A program made the position numbers and the translations under genes. From CAWVVV01 sp964629165 (GTDB taxonomy: Bacteria; Verrucomicrobiota; Verrucomicrobiia; Opitutales; Oceanipulchritudinaceae): a DNA stretch of 37,100 nt. Under the pieces are notes generated by a model, which saw nothing but the letters and a program-made list of their open reading frames with translations, was not told the DNA's origin and made no database searches. This document shows, piece after piece, positions 17,407 through 25,690 of the stretch; positions within the stretch are counted from its first letter, which is position 1; every line of letters starts with the position of its first letter. The stretch is from assembly GCA_964629165.1 (NCBI GenBank), contig CAZVQJ010000006.1:1-37100 (forward strand), written 5' to 3'.

Positions 17407-18585
17407 ATGGATCCCGAGAATTCTGTTCCTGCCGATCTTCCCACCTGGCTCCCGGAGTCGCTCATGCGATTCTTCGCGGTCGAGGTCGGCATCTTCCGGG
17501 TGGGCGACCTAGTCGTCTCCTTCGGCATTGTTCTGCTCACGCTGTTTCTCCGGCGCTTTCTCACGCGCGTCTTGTTTGCCCGGCTCAAACGCTACGCGAA
17601 ACGCACCGAGTTCGAACATGATGATCGGCTCCTTGAGGGCCTCGAAAAGCCGATGGAGTTCTTCATTCTCGTTGTCGGGCTGTTTCTCGCGTTTGTCGCC
17701 CTTCCGGTTTCGTCCGAATGGGAACACCTCGTGTGGATGATTTTCCGCGGAATCGTCATGTTGATCGTTTTCTGGGGTCTCCTCCGGGCGGTTGATGTGC
17801 TCATTGATGCGGCCACATCTGCTTTTCGGGTTCGCGAAGGAAGCACCGCCCTCGAGGGTTTCGCCCCGCTGATCAAGAAAACAACCCGGATCTTCCTCAT
17901 CATCGTGGCCGCTGTGATGGTCGTCGACAATCTCGGGTTCGACATCGGTGGCGTCCTTGCGGCCCTCGGCGTGGGTGGTCTTGCGTTCGCGATCGCGGCT
18001 CAGGACACCGTGGCGAACCTCTACGGCTCCGTCGCGCTCCTCCTCGACCGGCCCTTCAAAGTCGGCGACTGGATCCAGGTCGGCAACGACGTCGATGGGG
18101 ATGTCGAGGCAATCGGCCTTCGCTCAACGAAGGTGCGGACCTGGCCCAAAACGATCATCTCGATTCCCAACGCGGTTCTCGCCAACGAGAAGATCAACAA
18201 TTGGTCGCGGATGCCGAAACGCCGCATCAAACAGGTCATTGGGATCGCCTACGGTACTCCCCCGGAAACGATGGAGGCGATCGTGCGGGATATTGAGGAA
18301 CTCCTTCTCGCGGATGAAGGCGTCGATCACGACTTCATCCTCGTGAAATGGACCGATTTTGGTGAAAGCTCGCTCGAGATTCTCGTCTACTACTTCAGCA
18401 AAAGCATCAAATGGCTGGAGCACATGGACGTCCGGCAGCGGATCAATGCAAAGATCGCCAACGCGGTCATCGCCCGCGGTGCCTCCCTCGCACTCCCCAC
18501 ACGCAAGCTATATCTGGAAAACGACACCGCCCTCGCCGGCGCTGGCAGCCTTCCGGGCGGCTCCGGGCCGGACTCGCCGCCGTGA
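17407..18585 (+). CDS. MscS-family mechanosensitive ion channel
   Basis: 392 residues. Four or five membrane spans lie in about 25-205 ('VVSFGIVLLTLFLRRFL', 'FFILVVGLFLAFVALPV', 'IVMLIVFWGLLRAVDVL', 'IFLIIVAAVMVVDNLGF'). The pore-lining helix follows: 'GGVLAALGVGGLAFAIAAQD'. The cytoplasmic beta domain starts with the family hallmark 'NLYGSVALLLDRPFKVGDWIQV' and continues to 'TWPKTIISIPNAVLANEKINNWSRM'. Such channels open under membrane tension and release solutes after osmotic downshock. The C-terminal tail beyond about 370 is low-complexity Gly/Pro/Ser. The leader is pyrimidine-rich with no SD. Confidence 0.93.
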   Translation: MDPENSVPADLPTWLPESLMRFFAVEVGIFRVGDLVVSFGIVLLTLFLRRFLTRVLFARLKRYAKRTEFEHDDRLLEGLEKPMEFFILVVGLFLAFVALPVSSEWEHLVWMIFRGIVMLIVFWGLLRAVDVLIDAATSAFRVREGSTALEGFAPLIKKTTRIFLIIVAAVMVVDNLGFDIGGVLAALGVGGLAFAIAAQDTVANLYGSVALLLDRPFKVGDWIQVGNDVDGDVEAIGLRSTKVRTWPKTIISIPNAVLANEKINNWSRMPKRRIKQVIGIAYGTPPETMEAIVRDIEELLLADEGVDHDFILVKWTDFGESSLEILVYYFSKSIKWLEHMDVRQRINAKIANAVIARGASLALPTRKLYLENDTALAGAGSLPGGSGPDSPP

Positions 18586-18630
18586 GTTTTCGGCCAGGCA
18601 GGGACGATTGACAGGGGCGGTGTGCTCTGC

Positions 18631-18654
18631 CAAACCGTGCAGGCTATCGGTTTG
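18631..18654. repeat. inverted repeat CAAACCG-N10-CGGTTTG upstream of the CsgG-like gene
   Basis: The seven-base arms are perfect and the repeat ends 28 bases before the ATG at 18683. It could be an operator, or a small hairpin in the 5' leader. A TTGACA occurs at 18608-18613 but no matching -10 at proper spacing was found. Confidence 0.35.
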
Positions 18655-18682
18655 TCACACTAACTCTGAACCTCTCTCTCTT

Positions 18683-19690
18683 ATGTCCCTGTCCTTTTCC
18701 CGCTTCGCCGGGCTCACCGTTCTCGCTCTCTCTGCCTCCAGCCTCTGCGCCGCACCGGCAGTTGCCTTTCTCGGCAACATCCTCCAGAAGGAAACCAAGA
18801 CCACCGATGAATCGGCCCAGGCCGCGGCAACGATTTCGGAGTACACCGGCGTCAAACATGCCCTCGGTGTAATCGACTTCGAAAATGAAGCCGGCTGGAG
18901 CAGCCAATGGAGCCTCGGTGAGAGCCTCGCGATGATGCTCGAGTCTGCGCTCTATGAGACGAATCGGTTTGTCATCGTGGAACGGGAGTCTCTCGGGGAC
19001 GTGCTCATGGAGCAGGATTTGCAAACCAGCGGGCGTTCGGCGAGTGCCGGTTCCGTCGCCCAGAGCGGGCTTGTCCGGAGCGCAAAATATCTGGCAACCG
19101 GCTCCGTTACCCGCGTCGAACACAACACCGCGGGGAGTGACGGGGGCATCTCCATTCGCGGGATCCGCGTCGGGGCAGGTTCGAACAAGGCCCAGATTGA
19201 AGTCGTCGTGAAGCTTATCGACACTACCACGAGCCAGGTCGTGGCGAGCAAACGCATCTCCGGCGAAGCGGGCGGGCGACGCCTCAGTCTTGGGGTCTCG
19301 CGGAGAGGTTTCGGCGGCAACCTGAGCGGATTCGCGGAAACCCCGGTGGGCGAGGCGGCCCAGGACTGCATCTCCCAGGCGGCCCAGTTCATCGCAAGCG
19401 AGATGGAGGATTATGCGGTCACCGCGAACGTCGTCATGGCGCAGTCACCCGAGCAGATCGTCATCAACCGGGGCGACACCTATGGCATCCAGGTCGGTCA
19501 GATCTTTTCCGTCCGCGAGGAAGGCGAGGTTCTTACCGATCCCGCCACCGGCGAAATTCTCGATGTCTTCGAGGGAGCCACCACCGCCACAATCGAAGTG
19601 ACGCGGGTCTCGGAAAGAGTGGCCTACTGCAAGTTGGTGGACGGCACCCTGCCGAGCCGCGGTGACAGCCTCGTCTTCAATCGCTTTTGA
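18683..19690 (+). CDS. CsgG-like exported protein (curli assembly/LPS-type fold)
   Basis: 335 residues from the ATG at 18683; the frame is open further upstream, but only this start gives a signal peptide ('FAGLTVLALSASSLCAAPAVA'). A CsgG-family domain (about 50-240) is visible: 'HALGVIDFENEAGWSSQW', 'ESLAMMLESALYETNRFVIVERESLGDVLMEQ' in part, 'AKYLATGSVTRVEHN' and 'AQIEVVVKLIDTTTSQVVASKRISGEA'. The C-terminal part ('VINRGDTYGIQVGQIFSVREEGE', in part, to 'LPSRGDSLVF') resembles a FlgT-type C-terminal beta domain. CsgG itself is an outer-membrane pore for curli subunits. No curli subunit genes are near, so this is probably an envelope protein of unknown role. A lipobox is not evident apart from Cys in 'SLCAAP'. 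Confidence 0.8.
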   Translation: MSLSFSRFAGLTVLALSASSLCAAPAVAFLGNILQKETKTTDESAQAAATISEYTGVKHALGVIDFENEAGWSSQWSLGESLAMMLESALYETNRFVIVERESLGDVLMEQDLQTSGRSASAGSVAQSGLVRSAKYLATGSVTRVEHNTAGSDGGISIRGIRVGAGSNKAQIEVVVKLIDTTTSQVVASKRISGEAGGRRLSLGVSRRGFGGNLSGFAETPVGEAAQDCISQAAQFIASEMEDYAVTANVVMAQSPEQIVINRGDTYGIQVGQIFSVREEGEVLTDPATGEILDVFEGATTATIEVTRVSERVAYCKLVDGTLPSRGDSLVFNRF

Positions 19691-19783
19691 GGGTGCTGAG
19701 GGGCATGGATCATCGTCCAGGGGTCGCCGTTTCGGCGGCGTAACCTTGTCAAACGGGAGCCGTCCAGCGACATTGGCCGCCCT

Positions 19784-20662
19784 ATGCCCACTCCTCCGGA
19801 CGAAACGCATCCCCCGGTGACCGGTAGTACCCCGGAGAACGATCCCGCCCGGATCTATCTCCTGCCGAACCTGATGACGGCAGGGAACCTCTTTTGCGGG
19901 TTTGTGGCCGTCATCCGGTGCATCCAGGCTCTCTTTGTCAGCCGCGTCGGCGAGGCACAATTCCTCGAAACCGCCGCCAGCCAGCCAACGGAGCTCTATG
20001 AACAGGCCGTCTGGTTCATTCTCGCGGCGGTGGCCTTTGATGCACTCGACGGGCGGATGGCCCGCCTCACCGGCAAGGAGTCGCTCTTCGGCAAGGAATT
20101 CGACTCTCTCGCCGATGTCGTTTCTTTCGGGGTCGCCCCGGCCCTCCTCGTCTTTTTCTTCCTCCTCAACCCGGGTCAGCAATTCCCGCTTGTACGGACT
20201 CTCGGGGGCTTGGTCGGCTTTGTCTATCTGCTCTGTGCAGCGGTCCGCCTCGCCCGGTTCAACATCATCTCGATGTTTCCGTCCACGGACCCTTCAAAGT
20301 CTGCCAAGGATTTTCTCGGACTCCCCGTGCCCGCCGCCGCCGGGATGGTTTCATCGCTCGTCCTGATGATCAATCGGATGGAACAGGAACTCAGTTTTCT
20401 GGCCCTCTTTCTCCCGGTCCTTCTCGTTATCATCTCGCTCCTCATGATCAGCGGTATCCGGTATCCGAGCTTCAAGACAATCGGGGCACGCACACATCTT
20501 GGCTTTCGTACCTTCATCCTCCTCTTCGCCGTCGGGACGGCCGTCTTTCTCTTCCATTACATCGCGGTCGCAGCTCTCTTTTTCGGCTATATCGTCTATG
20601 GCATTGTGGCTTCGCTCCGAGACCGGCGCAAGAACCGGCGGGAGGCGACGGGATCTGCTTGA
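19784..20662 (+). CDS. pssA: CDP-diacylglycerol--serine O-phosphatidyltransferase
   Basis: 292 residues. This integral membrane enzyme makes phosphatidylserine, the precursor of phosphatidylethanolamine, from CDP-diacylglycerol and serine. The CDP-alcohol phosphotransferase signature D(x2)DG(x2)AR(x8)G(x3)D(x3)D is complete: Asp86, Asp89-Gly90, Ala93-Arg94, Gly103, Asp107 and Asp111. About seven hydrophobic segments follow, including 'FILLFAVGTAVFLFHYIAVAALF' in part. The N-terminal 25 residues are polar and Pro-rich. 'YLLPNLMTAGNLFCGF' is the usual start of the PssA fold. No SD is visible before the ATG. Confidence 0.93.
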   Translation: MPTPPDETHPPVTGSTPENDPARIYLLPNLMTAGNLFCGFVAVIRCIQALFVSRVGEAQFLETAASQPTELYEQAVWFILAAVAFDALDGRMARLTGKESLFGKEFDSLADVVSFGVAPALLVFFFLLNPGQQFPLVRTLGGLVGFVYLLCAAVRLARFNIISMFPSTDPSKSAKDFLGLPVPAAAGMVSSLVLMINRMEQELSFLALFLPVLLVIISLLMISGIRYPSFKTIGARTHLGFRTFILLFAVGTAVFLFHYIAVAALFFGYIVYGIVASLRDRRKNRREATGSA

Positions 20663-21016
20663 ATCGACCGGACTTGAATCGCGGGCGGAGACACTGTGAT
20701 CATCTTCAGGGCAGGCTGTGAACAGGCGGAGAATAAGCCCCGGGTTGTTCGCTTGCGCCCAATCCCGGCCGGTCGCAGGCGGGCGAATGGGAATAGCCCG
20801 GAAGCCGTATCCTCCGAGACCCCAGCGGCTTGGGCATCCATTCACAAATTCCCAGACTATAAGAAGAAGATGATAGTTTTTATAGATTATATATCTATAT
20901 AGATAATCATTGTCAGCAGTTCGCCCGCTGGCCTTGATTTGGGCCCTTCCCGGACAACTTCTGGCGGAAAAGGATTTGCCCCACCCTGCCGATCGCCTAC
21001 AACCCCTTCTGGCTCC
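20663..21016. other. 354-base intergenic region before dnaN with an AT-rich palindromic island
   Basis: No gene is supported here. The notable content is an AT-rich block at 20871-20910, where only 6 of 40 bases are G or C in otherwise GC-rich DNA. It contains the 14-base palindrome TATCTATATAGATA (20892-20905) and the overlapping inverted pair GATTAT/ATAATC (20885-20890 and 20903-20908). No exact TTATCCACA DnaA box was found on either strand by eye. It could be the dnaN promoter region, an unwinding element or a regulator site. Confidence 0.6.
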
Positions 21017-22150
21017 ATGAAATTCAAGATCAACCGCGATCACTTCTCCAGCGGCCTGCAGCAAGTCCTCAACGTGGTTGGGACGCGGGCCACCATGCCC
21101 ATCCTCAGCAACGTCCTGATCGAGGCTGGTGACGACCAGATCTCCCTCACGACGACCAATCTTGATCTCGGCATCCGTTGCCGGATTCAGGCGGACGTGG
21201 CAGAAAAAGGAACGTTGACCCTGCCGGTCCGGAAACTGGCGAGCATCGTGCGGGAACTGCCGTCGCTCGACGTCGATGTCGAGACCTACAGCAACAACCA
21301 GGCGAAGATTACTTCCGGCCAGTCGCTCTTTCGTGTCATGGGGATCGGTGCGGATGAGTTTCCCCCCCTGCCGACCTTCAACGATCAACACAGTTTTGTC
21401 CTTCGTCAGGATGAGCTGGGGCGCATGCTCAAGAGCGTTTCCTACGCTCAGTCGAGCGACGAGACCCGTTACATCATGAACGGCGTGTATTTCAACTTCG
21501 AGAACAACGCCCTCACCCTCGCTGCCACGGACGGCCGTCGTCTGGCCGTCATCAGCAAGGAAGTGGATGTGAGCGAGGACAATGCGGGCCACCTCATCCT
21601 GCCCGCCAAGACGGTCGCGGAGGTTCAGCGGCTGCTCGGCCAAGGTGATAGCGTGCGAATCGCCTTCAACGACCGCCAAGTGGCTTTCGAGATCAATTCA
21701 GAAGCGGACTCCGCCGCCGAATCCGGCCTCCTCGACAGCATCTACCTCGTTTCCAAGGTGGTTGAGGGCAACTACCCGAACTACCGGCAGGTGATCCCCA
21801 AGGAGAACGACCAGCACATCAAGGTGAACCGCGAATCGTTCGCGAAGTGCATCAGCCGGGCCGCCCTGGTGGCGAGCGACAAGAACAATTCGATCAAGGT
21901 CAACGTCTCGGAAAACCTCCTCGAGGTAACCGGATCGAGCCCGGAATTTGGTGAATCGAATGTGTCCCTCAATGTGGAATACAGCGGTCCCGACGTGACG
22001 GTTTCCTTCAACCCGCACTTCCTTCTGGATCCGCTCAAGGCGCTTCCCCGTGACGAAGTTATTTTCGAGTTCAAGGACGAGCTGAGCCCGGGCGTCATCC
22101 GAACCCCGGAGAGTTTCCTTTGCGTGGTCATGCCGCTTCGGCTGAATTGA
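21017..22150 (+). CDS. dnaN: DNA polymerase III sliding clamp (beta subunit)
   Basis: 377 residues. The ring-shaped processivity factor holds the replicase on DNA. The three clamp domains are recognisable: 'MKFKINRDHFSSGLQQVLNVVGTRATMPILSNVLIEA' in part for domain 1, 'TRYIMNGVYFNFENNALTLAATDGRRLAV' in part for domain 2, and the ending 'SFLCVVMPLRLN', which matches the conserved 'MPMRL/V' C-terminus near the protein-binding pocket. The start at 21017 aligns with other DnaN; an upstream in-frame codon at 20939 is rejected. dnaA, its usual upstream neighbour, is absent; pssA takes that place, with an AT-rich island in between. The leader has no SD. Confidence 0.97.
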   Translation: MKFKINRDHFSSGLQQVLNVVGTRATMPILSNVLIEAGDDQISLTTTNLDLGIRCRIQADVAEKGTLTLPVRKLASIVRELPSLDVDVETYSNNQAKITSGQSLFRVMGIGADEFPPLPTFNDQHSFVLRQDELGRMLKSVSYAQSSDETRYIMNGVYFNFENNALTLAATDGRRLAVISKEVDVSEDNAGHLILPAKTVAEVQRLLGQGDSVRIAFNDRQVAFEINSEADSAAESGLLDSIYLVSKVVEGNYPNYRQVIPKENDQHIKVNRESFAKCISRAALVASDKNNSIKVNVSENLLEVTGSSPEFGESNVSLNVEYSGPDVTVSFNPHFLLDPLKALPRDEVIFEFKDELSPGVIRTPESFLCVVMPLRLN

Positions 22151-22264
22151 CGCCGGTTCCCCGGGAGACTATCCTGGTCCGGAACCTTGGCCCTTTTCCT
22201 TCTGGATCCGGGCGCGGCGCACGGAGAGGAAAAGGGAGGCATCTTCCGGCCTTCCGCTCAGATC

Positions 22265-23167
22265 ATGTTTGAACAATCGCTCGAATTTGTCGTTTTGCAG
22301 TTCACCCTCCTCGGCAGCGGCATCCTCATGTTGCTGTTGCAGTGGGCGGCTTCGCGCACCGCCTCCCCCAACCTCGGCATTTTTGCGCGTTGGATGCGGT
22401 GGGTCTTCATCGCGCTGACGATGACCAGCGTGCTCGTCTTTTTCGGCTATCAGGGGCACGACGTATGGGTGATTGCGCTAGCCGCCTTCCTCGGCTGGTT
22501 CCTCCTCGAGAGTGGATATACCTGGCTGGCGGTCTCCGCCCTCAGTCGAAGTCGTCTTCCACTCTTTCCACGGTATGAGAAGAGTCCCGACGGGGGTCTT
22601 GAATGGCCCAATGACGATCGCTTTATCCGATTGCGTGGCTGGCTCCGAAAGAACGGCTTCAAGCGCTCTGAGACCCTCCTCGCGCGCTATGAGGGCCAGG
22701 TCCTCATGCGTATGGCGGTGTTTGATCTGGAGGATGGCAAGACGCGGGCGAGTTTTCTCTTTTTTCCTTCCGATCGAGGCAGTGTAGCCCTCGCCTGCTC
22801 CTTCCAGTCGGAGGCGGCGGACGGGGTGCGTCTCGTGACGGACAATCTGTTTATCCCCTTCGGAGGCTTCTATCCGGAGCAATGGCTCGTCGAACGTCGC
22901 CCCCGGACACGCTCGACCGAGAAACTTTATCAACGGCATCTGGCGCGGTGCGATGCCTATGGGCAGGATCTCGTCCGGATCGGGGCCGATCCGCTCGAGG
23001 AAATCAACCACTTCAGCCGCGAAGTCGAAAAACTCAATCGGGAGCTGGGGTTTCTGACCGAACCGCACGAAGTCGAAGATGTCGGCCGGATCACCTCGGC
23101 CGGTCGCTTTCGCGTTTGGCTTGAGATCTGGACGTTGAGCTACCTCGGTCAGGCACGGCGGTACTGA
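22265..23167 (+). CDS. membrane protein of unknown function
   Basis: 300 residues. No family is recognised. Three hydrophobic segments fill the first about 85 residues ('FVVLQFTLLGSGILMLLLQW', 'WVFIALTMTSVLVFFGYQG', 'VWVIALAAFLGWFLLESGY'). A soluble C-terminal part of about 215 residues follows, with mixed charged and aromatic content, e.g. 'MRMAVFDLEDGKTRASFLFF' and 'DNLFIPFGGFYPEQWLVERR'. The ATG at 22265 is preferred because it lies just before the first membrane span; a TTG at 22187 is in frame. It follows dnaN by 114 bases on the same strand and may be cotranscribed with it. Confidence 0.6.
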   Translation: MFEQSLEFVVLQFTLLGSGILMLLLQWAASRTASPNLGIFARWMRWVFIALTMTSVLVFFGYQGHDVWVIALAAFLGWFLLESGYTWLAVSALSRSRLPLFPRYEKSPDGGLEWPNDDRFIRLRGWLRKNGFKRSETLLARYEGQVLMRMAVFDLEDGKTRASFLFFPSDRGSVALACSFQSEAADGVRLVTDNLFIPFGGFYPEQWLVERRPRTRSTEKLYQRHLARCDAYGQDLVRIGADPLEEINHFSREVEKLNRELGFLTEPHEVEDVGRITSAGRFRVWLEIWTLSYLGQARRY

Positions 23168-23216
23168 GGGCTCTTCGGCGGAGGCTCCCTTCGCGGTCGC
23201 GTTCCCTTGACGGCGG

Positions 23217-23906
23217 TCAGTCCTCGGCAAGAAGCTGATACTGATCAACCGCTTCGCGAAGACTTGCGGAGACGAAGGCGCCTGTTTTTTCTAGCCGTTC
23301 CCGACTCTGATGCCCACGCGTCACGAGAAGACAGGAAACCCCGATGGCGCGGGCCACTTCGGCATCATGATCGGTGTCTCCGATCAGCAGGGTCGTCTCC
23401 CGATCCCAGCCAATCGTTCGCATCAATTCGGCCCCGCGCGCTGACTTGCCGGCCGCGTAAATATCGTCCGTTCCGGCCAGCACTTCGAAGAGCTCTTCGA
23501 TCCCGAAGGTCCGAACCGTCCGTTCGAGATGATCCTGGCGGGAGGCGGAAAGGATCACCTGTCTTCGGCCCGCCCCAGACCACTGCCGCGCAAAGGCGAT
23601 CGCTTCTGCGTGGAGGACGCAGCTTTCGACCTGTTCATGGTAACGGGTGATGAAAAGATCGGAAAGCCTCTGAAATGATTCCGACGAGGTATCGAATCCC
23701 AGCCCCGCGTAATAGTTTACGACGGGAAAGCCGAACCGCTCGCGATAGTGATCCGCGGTAATCGCGGGCCGGGCGATTTCTGCGAGCATCCGACCAACCA
23801 CTTCGACACAGAGATCGGTGTCATCAAGGAGCGTTCCGTTCCAATCCCAGATGAGGTGTCGGACGGACCGGAGATCCCGCGACCGCTTCGAATCTTCAGG
23901 AATCAT
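23217..23906 (-). CDS. HAD-superfamily phosphatase (phosphoglycolate phosphatase-like)
   Basis: 229 residues. Motif I 'LIWDWNGTLLDDT' holds the nucleophile Asp and the second Asp (Asn-Gly-Thr between, as in many Gph relatives). Motif II is the Ser in 'QVILSASRQ', a Lys-containing stretch 'YAAGKSARGAELM' gives motif III, and 'TLLIGDTDHDAEVARAIG' gives motif IV. The alpha-helical cap lies between motifs I and II. It probably removes phosphate from a small metabolite; the exact substrate is unknown. The start at 23906 overlaps the end of ispH by 11 bases, so it is the last gene of the transporter-ispH-HAD unit. Confidence 0.85.
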   Translation of the reverse strand: MIPEDSKRSRDLRSVRHLIWDWNGTLLDDTDLCVEVVGRMLAEIARPAITADHYRERFGFPVVNYYAGLGFDTSSESFQRLSDLFITRYHEQVESCVLHAEAIAFARQWSGAGRRQVILSASRQDHLERTVRTFGIEELFEVLAGTDDIYAAGKSARGAELMRTIGWDRETTLLIGDTDHDAEVARAIGVSCLLVTRGHQSRERLEKTGAFVSASLREAVDQYQLLAED

Positions 23907-25677
23907 TTTCAAGTTGCTCGATGACGTCTTCGATCGAACTGAGACTGGCCGCCGGAAATTGTCGGTTCATGCGTGCGATGATCTGCTGGATGATGCCGTC
24001 GGGGCAGCTCGCCCCGCCCGTCACGAGCACCCGCATGGGCCGATCCCAGGGAATTGTGTATGGCCGTTTCTCGGTCGTTCCGCCACGGGGATCCTCGAGG
24101 TGTTGGGCGAAGTGATAATGTTCGATCACGTTTTCCCCGAGGATGTTAGCCTCGCTCTGGATGTAGGCGGCCCGGTCCCCAAGCGCTTCCTGGCAGACTC
24201 GGTAAAGCTGATAGGTGTTGCTGGAGTTCCGACCCCCCGCGACAAGGGCGAGGTCCAGCGGCGTGGCGAGCGCCTTCTGGAGGGCATCCTGATTGACCTG
24301 GGTAGCGTAACAGAGCGTATCACCGCGACTCTGTGGGTGCAGGTTCGTCGCCGCCGATTCGCCAAAACGCGACCGGAGGGCATCCTCGAGCGTTTCAATG
24401 ATGCGGATCGTCTCGTTTCGAAGGAGCGTTGTCTGGTTCACGACGGCGATGCGCCGGAGGTTCCGTGCGGGATCAAAACCGGGGGTCATTTTCCCCGCAA
24501 AATGGTCGCCGAGGAGCGCTTGCTGGCGGGCCGCGTCCGGTTCCCCAATGATCTCGCTCAAGATCCCGGCCTCCCGCTGATCACGGATGACGAGAGCGGG
24601 GCCATGACGGGCGGTGTTTGAAAAAGTCGCCTTCGTTTCCTCGTGTTCCGCTTTACCGTGAATGACGACGGTGTATCCATCTTCCGCGAAACGCCGGGCG
24701 GCCTTCCATACTTTTTCCACCAACATGCAGGTGGCATCAAACTCGTTCAACGGGAGTCCCTTCTCGAGAAGGCGGACCTTGTCCTCGTCGGTCGCCCCAA
24801 AGGCCGGAATGATGACGACATCTTCCTCATTGAGCGAGTCCCAGAACGCCGCCCCGGTCACTGGATCGATGATCGGCACCCCTTTGTCGGTCTGTAGATA
24901 GCGGAGTCCACGGCGCTGCAGATCCTCGTTCACAAAGGGGTTGTGAATCAGCTCGCTGAGCATGAAGACGCGCCGGTCAGGATACTGGGAAATGACTTCG
25001 TAGGCGCGCTCAATCGCATTCTGGACGCCAAGGCAGAATCCGAAATGGCTCGGGAGCACATACTGAACTGGACCAAAATCGAGAACCGCAGATTCCCCAC
25101 TCCGGTTTTCCTTGAGACGCCGCACGGCCTTCACCGCCGCGCAGAGTTTGCTCTGATACAAATCCTGGGAGACCGGATGGGACTGGTAGATCGCCCGGTT
25201 GCGCTGTTTGTCCGTCCGGAAGCGATAGATAAACTCGTTCGGGTTGAAGTTCAGGTAGGGAATTTCGATCGCCCGCTGGAGGATGGGAGGCAGGAGTTTC
25301 GCCCAGAGGGGGTCGAAGTCGCCCGGCGAGGCGGCGTGTTGCTCGCGCAAAGCTGCGAGAGAGAACCATTTTCCAGGCCCTCCAGGAATAGGACGATGGT
25401 GGAGCGGATGGCCCCAGCGCAGCCACCAGACAGCCACTTCGCGGTTTCCGCGATCGAGCGAAAATGCGGGCCGGGGATCCCCCGCTTCCGGCCATCCGCG
25501 GCGAATCAACTCGCCGATCTCGTCCCCGGTGGCGGCCTCGATCGTGTCGCTCGGTCCCCAGGGATTTTCACGGGTTCCCAATCCGCTGACCCAAAGCTGG
25601 TTGTGGGCATTGAAGACAAGAAGGATGACCGCGGAATGGCCGGTGAGGGCATTGACTGGCTGCGATGCTGGCATCAT
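23896..25677 (-). CDS. ispH: 4-hydroxy-3-methylbut-2-enyl diphosphate reductase with extra N-terminal Nudix-like domain
   Basis: 593 residues. The C-terminal part of about 420 residues is IspH/LytB of the plant/cyanobacterial type, the last step of the MEP pathway, reducing HMBPP to IPP and DMAPP with a 4Fe-4S cluster. Its three cluster cysteines are visible at about 215 ('SHFGFCLGV'), 317 ('EFDATCMLV') and 456 ('GDTLCYATQVNQ'), with 'HGKAEHEET' and 'VVNQTTLL' in the active site. The first about 140 residues are not part of normal IspH. They resemble a Nudix fold ('SAVILLVFNAHNQLWV' ... 'KWFSLAAL'), but the Nudix box is degenerate ('DEIGELIRRGWPEAGDP'), so hydrolase activity is unlikely. The start follows the EamA stop by 13 bases; 25674 is an alternative. 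Confidence 0.93.
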   Translation of the reverse strand: MMPASQPVNALTGHSAVILLVFNAHNQLWVSGLGTRENPWGPSDTIEAATGDEIGELIRRGWPEAGDPRPAFSLDRGNREVAVWWLRWGHPLHHRPIPGGPGKWFSLAALREQHAASPGDFDPLWAKLLPPILQRAIEIPYLNFNPNEFIYRFRTDKQRNRAIYQSHPVSQDLYQSKLCAAVKAVRRLKENRSGESAVLDFGPVQYVLPSHFGFCLGVQNAIERAYEVISQYPDRRVFMLSELIHNPFVNEDLQRRGLRYLQTDKGVPIIDPVTGAAFWDSLNEEDVVIIPAFGATDEDKVRLLEKGLPLNEFDATCMLVEKVWKAARRFAEDGYTVVIHGKAEHEETKATFSNTARHGPALVIRDQREAGILSEIIGEPDAARQQALLGDHFAGKMTPGFDPARNLRRIAVVNQTTLLRNETIRIIETLEDALRSRFGESAATNLHPQSRGDTLCYATQVNQDALQKALATPLDLALVAGGRNSSNTYQLYRVCQEALGDRAAYIQSEANILGENVIEHYHFAQHLEDPRGGTTEKRPYTIPWDRPMRVLVTGGASCPDGIIQQIIARMNRQFPAASLSSIEDVIEQLENDS

Positions 25678-25690
25678 CTGACCCAACAAT

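Noticed and set aside
19725..19737. CGCCG-TTT-CGGCG hairpin after the CsgG-like gene as intrinsic terminator
   Set aside because: Only five base pairs and no following T tract.
20351..21679. 442-codon minus-strand ORF crossing the dnaN upstream gap
   Set aside because: It is antisense to pssA and dnaN and reads through the AT-rich island without any domain-like content.
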